Source: Xenia sp. Carnegie-2017
Taxonomy: Eukaryota > Cnidaria > Anthozoa > Malacalcyonacea > Xeniidae
Direction: 5' to 3'
Assembly (NCBI RefSeq): GCF_021976095.1
Contig: NW_025813493.1
Location: 7,415,512-7,479,511, forward strand
DNA length: 64,000 bases
A model generated the notes under the pieces. The model searched no databases, was not told the origin of the DNA, and saw only the letters and a list, made by a program, of their open reading frames with translations. A program made the position numbers and the translations under genes. How positions within the stretch are numbered: the stretch's first letter is position 1; every line of letters begins with the position of its first letter. Of the stretch, positions 56,180 through 64,000 are shown one piece after another.

Positions 56180-57194
56180 AAAAATATTAATACACACACA
56201 AAATAAAAATACACACACAAAATACATTATACACACACAAAATAAAAATACACACACAAAATACATTATACACACACAAAATAAAAATACACACACAAAA
56301 TAAAAATACACACGCAAAATACATTATACACACACAAAATAAAAATGCACACACAAAATAAAAATACACACGCAAAATAAAAATACACACACAAAATATG
56401 ATTGCGGGCGCTTGCAGTGCCAGCTTACTCGGAATTGCTCGTAATTGATCGCTTTTGTTTTCAAAGTTCTAATGGTTCCAACTTCCAGAGTACATAACAA
56501 AATTCACTGATTTCACTGTGATCAATTATTTCAAAGTTGCTTACGATATTGCTCCCCGTATTTTGGTTAAAATTAAGGTTAATGTGTTGTCCTTTGAAAG
56601 GACATTATTGGTCTAGCCTGTCCTGTACCAGTTATAAACAGCTTTGGGGTACTTGAAGTTGAAGTTAACGGACTTGCAGAGCTCGAAGGGCAACTGCTTG
56701 AAGAGACGCTACTCGTCATTGACGCTTCAGAACATTTTGGCAAAGAAGTTAATCTTCCCAAACGCACACCGCATTTGTGACAAAAAGAAGCTTTGTCAAG
56801 TGATTGTGCACCACAGTTGGCACAAAACAAATTATGCCATGGTTATGCAAGAGCTTGCTTTCGATTCCTTTCCAAATGTAATGTCAAATGTTTCGCAGTT
56901 GAAACAGTTAAATACAACGACAAGTCGACCAAATGTTAAAATCACAATTAGTGAATTACACATATCTGATTACAAACTGATAATATGATAGTCAGACCAT
57001 CCGACACTGCAAGCGCCCGCAATCATATTTTGTGTGTGTATTTTTATTTTGTGTGTATTTTTATTTGGTGTGTGTATTTTTATTTTGTGTATGTATTTTT
57101 ATTTTGTGTGTGTATAATGTATTTTGTGTGTGTATTTTTATTTTGTGTGTGTATTAATATTTTTATTTTGTGTGGTGGCCCTTGTGAGCCACCG
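56152..57194. mobile_element. Foldback element nested in the Penelope copy
   Basis: Left arm 56152-56420 and right arm ~57005-57194 are inverted copies: GGTGGCTCACAAGGGCCACC, then ACACAAAATAAAAATATTAA, simple (ACACACAAAATAAAA)n sequence, and GCGGGCGCTTGCAGTG next to the unique centre. The outermost 20 bp are themselves a hairpin (GGTGGC...GCCACC). The centre carries a zinc-ribbon ORF on the minus strand. Confidence 0.8.
56579..56830 (-). CDS. Zinc-ribbon protein N-terminal ORF inside foldback element
   Basis: 83 codons beginning MFCANCGAQSLDKASFCHKC, i.e. two CxxC knuckles (residues 3-6 and 17-20) of a small zinc ribbon, then a Ser/Thr/Pro-rich linker and the stop. The ribbon resembles the N-terminal zinc-ribbon found on many eukaryotic and bacterial proteins. 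It is probably the start of a host gene, captured and truncated by the foldback element, or a cargo ORF. Function unknown; expression would depend on a promoter inside the 57005-56831 segment. Confidence 0.5.
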   Translation of the reverse strand: MFCANCGAQSLDKASFCHKCGVRLGRLTSLPKCSEASMTSSVSSSSCPSSSASPLTSTSSTPKLFITGTGQARPIMSFQRTTH

Positions 57195-57380
57195 TAAAAA
57201 ACATTACACTTCACACTAATTCACAATGACAATACACAATTGACACCCACACATTACAACTAAAAATAAAATATTTCACTTCACACTAATTCACATTGAC
57301 AATACACATTTCCTGTACACACAATACAAAGACGTAAGAACCAGATAACAAATACGGCTAACCTGACGTTTACTCCTCAT

Positions 57381-57427
57381 TTGACTCTGAAGATGACTAC
57401 CGCTAAGGTTGTCGAAACGTCAGTCAA
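57381..57427 (+). ncRNA. Hammerhead ribozyme motif in Penelope end, copy 3 (best preserved)
   Basis: Order: TTGACT (stem I 5'), CTGAAGA (CUGANGA core), a single U, GACTACC-GCTAA-GGTTGTC (stem II with one U-U mismatch), GAAA, ACGT (minimal self-complementary stem III), C (cleavage after GUC), AGTCAA (stem I 3', perfect 6-bp match). Penelope-like elements are known to carry such hammerheads with tiny stem III that may act as dimers. The extra U before stem II is the only departure from consensus. Confidence 0.7.
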
Positions 57428-58194
57428 CAACAACAAAAACAGTCCTTCTCAGGACTTTATAAACCTGGACGATCATCATTTACAAACATGTAATGATATT
57501 TTTACTTTTATTTTCTTTCCAGACGTACAGACACGTCTTTCGCACGTGCTTTGCATGTGACAGAATCGTGTTACTACAAATGAACAGATAATCTTTTGTC
57601 GGTGGTAACTAAAATTTTTAGAAAGCTAATAACTAATTACATATGATCGCGTTGTCGTTAGTATAAATTAACGCTGAGTTTCATTTCATATTAGAATAAA
57701 ACACAACGGCTTTTTTGTAGCTTTCAGTGACGTGGCTAGCTTGAAAATTAGTCTTGCTATGCAAATTTTTTGTGTTTACTCGAGCACTGCAAAAACAATG
57801 AATCCCTAAATACTGCTCTGAATTTCATATATATTACATATCTCTCGTTGAACGGCAATGATTATTTTTTGTTCCTCCTCGCCCTTACAAAATATTAAGT
57901 CCAGGGGTGAAAAATTTATATAAGACCTGATTATCATAAAAAGCTAAAGCATGCTATATACGGATTTTTTGAATTATTATCTGCAAAACTTCGTGAAAAT
58001 GAACAAGAAACAAAGATGACCATTTTGACAACATTTGACAGTGGTCGACAATTTACTTTCAATGCAACTTGATTTTTTAATGCAATTTAATTAAACGAGG
58101 ACAACTAAATCAACTACAGCAACTTTTTGTAAAAATTCTCAACTTTATGATATGATATATTAGCGTCCTCGTATCGGGGTTGCCACAGTAACAT

Positions 58195-59638
58195 CTAGCT
58201 GTATCGAGTGCATCCCTCGTTCTTAATTTTTTGCCAATAACCAAGAGTTGAAGAGCTCCTATATCCATTTGGTCCACCATTATGAATTCGAGCATAATCT
58301 TCACACGTAGGATTGTGGCGAAGTCGAGCATAGGTGGCATATTTGTTCATATAATCTGTAAACAAATAAATTTTAAGAGTTGTTTTGAAAATATTTAAAT
58401 AATTTTATAATTTAGAATTGAGATCCGAGATCGTGGATTGTGAAAAGAATAAATCTGTTCAATATATATATATATATTTACGAAAACACACAATATAATT
58501 AACCCTTTTCTGCATGATTTTTTGGGGCATGAAATTCCATCAAGTCCATTATTTGTTGCTCTCAAGCTACACTGTGTAAGAAAGGGTTAAAACTAAGCAG
58601 TCACAATACTAGTGAAGAGTAAAATTAAATTAATTGTTAAATAAAATGAAATTTTTCATTTCAATAATTATAATAATTATTATTGATTTTTACCTTTATT
58701 CCTTAAAATTGTGATAAATATTTATTATGATTAAAAAGTTAAATGAAATAACATGGAAGCCACTCTTGGTGGTATAGAAACAAGTTTCGTTTTGCAGACA
58801 CTAAATCACATCATGAATACAAGGAAAGTAGGTCTTAAAAATTTTTCTTTACGAAATGAAAAGATTGCATGAACGCGCTTTGTTTTAAAGAATTAATATC
58901 CTATTAGCAATATATGTTTTACTCTGAGACTATAAAAAAGAAATAGCAGCAGAAGCCTTTTCTCAACTGTTAAACTGAAAGCCAAAAGTTCCCACTCTCC
59001 AAAAATAATTTTAAGTAAATGAGAAGAACCAACGAAAGTTTCTTAATGCTATCACAAAGATTCTTCAATAAAGCGGTTGACAAGTCTAGGATCACAATGT
59101 CAATAAGTTCTCACGTTGCTTATCGGAAATCAACGTTGCAAGATCTTTGTATTTTTTGATTTGGCTTTCTCTCGCCTGACTCCATACAATCTAATTTTTT
59201 AAATAGTATTTTACCAAAGAATTTATCTTACTTTGAATGGTAGTTTCTGCGCAAGAAAAAGTGTCAACGCATTGTCGATAGCCACGACCTGGACTTGAAG
59301 CGTCGGTCCAATAACCATATTGAATTTGATATGGTCCACAAGACCTGCCATTATCTCCACATCTTACAGATGTACTGCAGCCAGACTCAACATTGCAAAT
59401 ACATCTCAAGCAACTACTTGACACATAGCCTTAATAATAGTAATCTATAACGTTTAGCGATATATATGTGTAGCAGTACGAACATGAACGATATTTCATG
59501 CCATGGCTTAAATGTACAATAGAATATTCATACACGATGAAATTTCATGTAAATTGTTCATGTAGAAATTCTTCACTCACCTTGAACAGCATAAGGAAGA
59601 GCAACCAGCAACAAGCAAATATAAATGGCTGAAGACAT
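58195..59638 (-). CDS. i-type (destabilase) lysozyme, intact
   Basis: Three exons: 59638-59581 (signal peptide MSSAIYICLLLVALPYAVQG), 59429-59232, 58355-58195; both introns phase 1, GT-AG. Total 417 nt, 138 residues. The mature domain starts near Tyr21: CLRCICNVESGC (catalytic Glu34), CGDNGRSCGPYQIQYGYW (catalytic Asp45), GYRQCVDTFSCAETTIQNYM, HNPTCEDYARIHNGGPNGYR, GYWQKIKNEGC. This is the full i-type fold with its many cysteines; members cleave peptidoglycan, and some also cleave isopeptide bonds or chitin. Secreted, so digestive or antibacterial. It is the rightmost and only intact lysozyme of the cluster. Upstream exons were assigned by phase and by similarity to the pseudogene copy. Confidence 0.92.
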
Positions 59639-60240
59639 CTTTTTGCTTTTCGTGATATTTTCCACGCTTTTACAAAGTTTTAAAAATTCAGTTTGTTTTT
59701 TTCTCAGGTTCGATCTCTTCTGCAATGCTCTGAGCTGACGGACGGCTACGCCTTTTTAATCATTCCATACCGGATGCTCTGAAAAGATGTTTTGAAATGG
59801 TAATTTGATAAGGCTTAGTTATCATGCAGTTTTTGAAAGGTTATACCCCATGGGGTTTAGCTATTTAAAAGACTTAACACCTTGCAATGCCACAAGATAA
59901 AACAAGAAAAATATTTTAGTTAATTAATGATAGTTTTTGTAGTTGTCCAGCAATCATGAAGAAACGTCAAAGGTTTCTGATTGTTTTTGCATCGTTTCTG
60001 CCACAACTGTAAAGTAAGTTATCTATATAAGTGGTAATAATTCCTTTGCCATAGTTAGCAACAGACGAAATTGTTTTTAAGCACTGAACTAAGGTAAAAT
60101 CGCAGACTTAATCGTTGACTTTTCAGCAAAGGTGTCGTTAAGGATTTATCTAGTACTGAACGGAACTTAGTTGGCGTAATGATATATTGGTACCGCTCAA
60201 CAGTGCAGTAGAAAAAACATAACACGAAAAATCATTTAAC
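59639..60240. other. Lysozyme upstream region
   Basis: 5' flank of the minus-strand lysozyme; the start of an unrecognised plus-strand exon follows. No other feature seen. Confidence 0.4.
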
Positions 60241-60339
60241 ATGGAAAGTCATCAGTTAAAGTACGAAACTTTGCATTCGCTGCTGTCCCAATTGATGGAC
60301 ATTCTTGTTGATGCCAGTTGCAATAACAATTTGGCAAAT
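60241..60339 (+). CDS. Possible first exon of an unrecognised gene
   Basis: ATG in context AACATGGAA opens MESHQLKYETLHSLLSQLMD, then ILVDASCNNNLAN, and meets a consensus donor AAT|GTGAGT at 60340. Amphipathic helix with no known domain. No downstream exon could be linked; unspliced, the frame ends within 25 codons. Low confidence. Confidence 0.3.
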
Positions 60340-62994
60340 GTGAGTCCAAAAATCTCAGTCACTGAAATCTTAAGTGTCATTAATCTCTTTATCCTCACCT
60401 GATAAACTCCCACCTTGCTGTAATTGTTTTGCTGAGAAGGCTGTTTTGAAAGGATTTTTAGAAAAAGGATAAACTATAGACGCTTAATTTTAAATTCAAA
60501 TTTCTTCTTTTGGTTTTAAATTTCAGTAGAATACTATTTTACCATTGGATTTGCTTCTGAAAAGTCCTTAAAAATAAAAATAAATTTTAAAATTTGCTGT
60601 CGTAATTTTTTTTGACGTTCCCTAATCCGCCACTGAAAATGAGTTTTTAGATGAAAGTTCACTGTCAATTTTGGTAAAGTGAAAACCTGCAAGGGCTAAA
60701 ATAAAAATTAGACAAGTAATCAAGGCATCATTTTTAATATGTCCATGATTTCGTAAATAATTTTTACAAACAGTCATTCAAAGCTTATCTCAAACTGAAT
60801 GAAAACAATAACTAAAGTTGTGCCAGTGCGACATGCTTTGAGTGGATTTAACGGTTGTTCAAGGAGGCGGTTATTGTTGTTTGCGTCTATCGCAATTGCA
60901 AGTTGGTACCAGAGTCAGTAAACACAAAAACATTCATTCGCCAGATCAGGACTAATGCGATTGTTTAAACGTGTTGTTGCTTCGCTGAGAAGGAAGTTTT
61001 GAAGAAAAGAAAAGCGTTAAATTACATTTATACGGAGAAAAATTTCCTGATAACGAGCATTGAGAGAGAATATCCACGAAGTCCCAGTATTCAGTTTGCC
61101 CTTCCTACTAGCACGCATTATAAACACCTTAGTAAGGAATTTTAAATGAAATACAGAGTCAATTTCTATACTAAACATCCTTTGTCATAATGAATCGAAA
61201 CTTTCATGGGCTTTAGAAACACATGATACACAAGACATCATCTTTTGTCCCTATAAGCGTTGTTATGTCACTTATAAGTGTAAAAATAGGACACACAAGC
61301 ATAAAGTATTTACAGGAAAGCTATATACATTGTTGTGGTAAAAAAACGCGATTAAAAATTGCTTATTTGTATGATATGGGGATAAATGTACCTTTATGGA
61401 GAGTACCACTGGGTGGCTTATTCGAAAAACAAAACAAGAAAATGGCATGGTAGAAAAGGCAGAGTGTGGTGTCATATAGTCAAAGTGCTGAGTCTCCTCT
61501 TCCAAAGATACGCACTTCTATTACATACTCCACATTTCCACTTTATTCCCCCTGAGGAAAATGCAGAGTCTGTATTAGAAATATGTACCTTTCAAAGCGG
61601 AAAGATTCTGCACTACTATACTGTGCACTCTGTATTTTTACTATATGACACAAGAAAGCTGTATTTACACATTTTAAAGTAAAATATAATAACATATTAT
61701 TAAGACTTTAGAAAGATTTGCTTCTTGAGATAAATGTTTTTTTCCCATTATTTTGTGGTGCAATTTGACCTTTGCTGTTGACGACGTATCCACTTGGAAT
61801 GCGCTGATGCTGGCACTGGCCTTGACGACAACAAGTCTTAAAAAAAAGAAACCCTTGAATGAAAGAAACCAGCAGAAAGGACTTTTTCCATAACAAGCAA
61901 AGGATCCCATTTTAAGTTATAATAAATTATGAAACTGCTAGTTGTTAAGAGCGTGTACCTTAAATCAGAAATAATACATATTTTGCCAGTTGCCCAACAT
62001 TATGGGGAAATAAATGTTTATTTGCATCAGAAGTCAGCACATTAACCTAGCTGTAATTTCATTACGTCATTGGAACGCCAAATAGCTTAATTTAATATGC
62101 ATGTTTACAAATAAAATATACTTTATAATTACGTCAAGAGAAATCCCATGAGAGTGATGGTGTATTTAACAGTGTAATTTACACCAGAAAAATTAAATTC
62201 AATGAGTCGTAATTACTGAAATGTCAATTAGATAATTAGAAGAATCATTTGCACAATTCTACTTATGTATCGCTGTAGATTAATTTTGTGTCAGAACTAC
62301 GATGTACTTTTAGCAATTGATTTAGATATTTAAACCAGCTATGCAACGTTCGGAAAACGCACTTCAAGAATTGGCGAAATGAAATATTTCCCTCAATTGC
62401 AAACCGTCAATTTTGCATTTGTATTTGTTTTCTTAGCTAAGAAAATCTCAATTTTTACTGCTGATTGGATAATGCTGCTATGTACCGCCTTATTAATGAA
62501 ATATGTTCGTTATTCCTAATAAATGTATTCAGTCACGTGATTTTAGAAATAATAATTTATTTCAGTTATTGCTCTGATCGAATCTTATAATTTTTGCTTT
62601 CTCGAAGGTGTAATAAATGCTTAAAAAATATAGCTATCCAATAGATAACGTTATCCAGGCTTCGTGCAACCGGCCATAGAAGTGCAATTTCACCAACTGT
62701 ATTATAAAGTTTTAGTTCACTCTCAGTCTTCCACATTGTACTACACATGAAGATAACGTGATAATGAAATCTATCTCCTTTTCGCAGCAAGCATCTGAAA
62801 ACTTCATCTTTAAGGCTTAGTTTTATAACCAAGGACAACGCATAGCTATACGTATTATAAAAGTTAAAATACAGCACAATGTTCTTTTAATTCCACACTT
62901 CCAGATTTTCCGCAATTTTCCACAATTTACACGTCATTAATTTTCCTTAAAAACGATAACTGGAATATGTCAAGAATGTAAAACCGTTTCTTTC
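60340..62994. other. Mostly non-coding; one small Cys-containing ORF
   Basis: No recognised gene. The minus-strand frame 61896-61708 encodes a 62-residue peptide: hydrophobic start MLWKKSFLLVSFIQGFLFF, then TCCRQGQCQHQRIPSGYVVN and a basic tail, shaped like a small secreted peptide. The hydrophobic part also looks like a polypyrimidine tract ending TTTTAAG, so CCRQGQC... may instead be the start of an exon. The frame at 62877-62566 is unrecognised. Confidence 0.35.
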
Positions 62995-64000
62995 AATTAT
63001 TTTCAATTTCCTGTGATTCATTTACCAAACACCATTATGCACAAATCAAAAAGACAAAGTGAAAACACAGTCATTTTTGCAATTTCACTAATCCTTTGTG
63101 GCATCTAGAATAAAGAATTTTTGATTTCTTGCAATGCATTTAATGTAAAAAACTTTGATATCAAGAGGGATAGAAGCTTAAATGCATGTCACTATTGTCT
63201 GGTCGCAGAGGAGATTATTTTGCATCTTTCGCAAACGAGGAGCGAAGCCTGCACGGTTTTTACTCCTATCAGGCAAATAATTTTAGGTTTCATCACCGGA
63301 AAAACAATAAATGGAATTAATTTTCGAAAGAAATGAATATTAACTTTGGTGAAAAATTTGCTTTGTATGAGTAAAATATCGAGCTCGCATATCACCATGA
63401 TTCACGATTATATTTTGTAGAACAGTTTTTAATAAAAACTTAGCTACCATTATAGTTCAGTCTTATTCAGAAAAGAGGTTTAGATTCCTCTTCGCCCTTA
63501 AAAATACTAAGTCCAGGGGTGATATTACATATAAAACCGGATTACAAATTACAATTACAATTATTTTCAATTTCCTGTGATTCATTCACCAAACACCATT
63601 ATGCACGAGTCAAAAACACAAAGTGAAAACACAATCATTTTCGAAATTTCATTAATCTTTTGTGGCATCTAGAATAAGGAATTTTTGATTTCTTGCAATG
63701 CATTTTGAATGTAAAAAACTTTGATATCAGGAGGGATATAAGCTTAGGCGCATGTCAATATTGTCTGGTCGCAGAGGAGATTATTTTGCATCTTTCACAC
63801 ACGAGTAGCGAAGCCCACACATTTTTTACTCCTACAATGCAATCAATTTCCGGTTTCCTCACCGGAAAAACAATAAATGGAATTAATTTTCGAAAGAAAT
63901 GAATATTAACTTTGGTGAAAAATTTGCTTTGTAGGACTAAAATATCGAGCTGGCATATCACCATGATTCACGATCATATTTTGTAGAACAGTTTTTAATA
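62995..64000. repeat. 440-bp direct repeat, two copies
   Basis: 62995-63440 and 63563-64000 are ~90% identical (start ATTTTCAATTTCCTGTGATTC, end GTAGAACAGTTTTTAATA), the second reaching the window edge. Both strands keep a ~68-codon frame: plus GACQYCLVAEEIILHLS..., minus MVICQLDIL..., with mostly conservative changes. I recognise neither. The spacer includes a copy of the block found between lectin and lysozyme genes. Confidence 0.8.
63487..63540. repeat. Dispersed block shared with lectin-lysozyme intergenic units
   Basis: TAAGTCCAGGGGTGATATTA followed by CATATAAAACCGGATTA matches ~52455-52490 best, and also ~50550 and ~57895. It is a fourth occurrence outside the tandem cluster, so it belongs either to a dispersed element or to a larger eroded duplication. 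Confidence 0.7.

Larger units (their letters stand above)
55718..57492 (+). mobile_element. Penelope-like element insertion with 12-bp target duplication
   Basis: ATGATATTTTTA is present at 55706-55717 and 57493-57504 but once in the paralogous units (near 50148 and 52059). The insert begins with an inverted terminal motif (GGTTTGAACCCGGAAGTATC facing GATACTCCCGGGTTCAAAC), carries a GIY-YIG endonuclease domain, a nested foldback, and ends with a hammerhead-type motif. Reverse transcriptase is absent: the copy is 5'-truncated, as Penelope insertions often are. Confidence 0.85.

Noticed and set aside
56058-56390. Frames of KNTHTKYIIHTQ or FCVCIFILCVY repeats
   Set aside because: Translation of the ACACACAAAATAAAA simple repeat in the foldback arms.

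Overview
The window is animal nuclear DNA, AT-rich and intron-bearing, most likely from a cnidarian. The supporting evidence is a mix of spliced genes (class A GPCR, tetraspanin, C-type lectins, i-type lysozyme), a TIR-domain gene, and a dense mobile-element load: PIF/Harbinger, hAT, piggyBac, Tc1/mariner, DIRS with tyrosine recombinase, Penelope-like elements, a tRNA-derived SINE and several foldback/MITE families. The SINE 3' part and the Penelope and DIRS types resemble what I remember from anthozoan genomes, but I cannot fix the species.

Layout. 1-184 (-) is the first exon of a rhodopsin-type GPCR running off the left edge. 1133-4058 holds a MITE, an integrase scrap and an unrecognised multi-exon gene (+) with one exon flanked by ~110-bp inverted repeats. 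4411-6226 is an internally deleted piggyBac element with TTAA duplications. 6227-34000 is a segmentally duplicated array of intronless, membrane-anchored HxxxD acyltransferase genes (+). Copies 1 and 2 (8875-10422, 14470-16020) are intact, copy 3 is frameshifted, copy 4 has a nonsense codon and copy 5 is a C-terminal scrap. Each copy carries Harbinger transposase remains downstream, and two carry the same internally deleted DIRS element upstream. A SINE, a hAT element and a TTAA-flanked element interrupt single units, and sister units preserve the empty sites.

34400-36076 holds TPR remnants and an intact single-exon TIR-domain gene. 37888-42325 (-) is a seven-coding-exon tetraspanin with one in-frame TGA. 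44160-48364 contains Penelope and DIRS fragments, a 1-kb foldback with ~390-bp arms and a 1.2-kb minisatellite of small palindromes.

48683-59638 (-) is a tandem C-type lectin / i-type lysozyme cluster: two lectin genes, one intact lysozyme, one lysozyme pseudogene, and a deletion-born in-frame chimera that joins a lectin signal-peptide exon to the last lysozyme exon. A Penelope-like element with a GIY-YIG domain, a nested zinc-ribbon foldback and a hammerhead-ribozyme motif is inserted between two blocks with a 12-bp target duplication. 59639-64000 is mostly non-coding, ending in a 440-bp direct repeat.

Functionally, the window pairs a lipid/alcohol-type acyltransferase family, expanding by segmental duplication, with a secreted innate-defence cluster (mannose-type lectin plus lysozyme) and a TIR protein. 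All splice models are read by eye from splice consensus, phase and homology and have no transcript support here.
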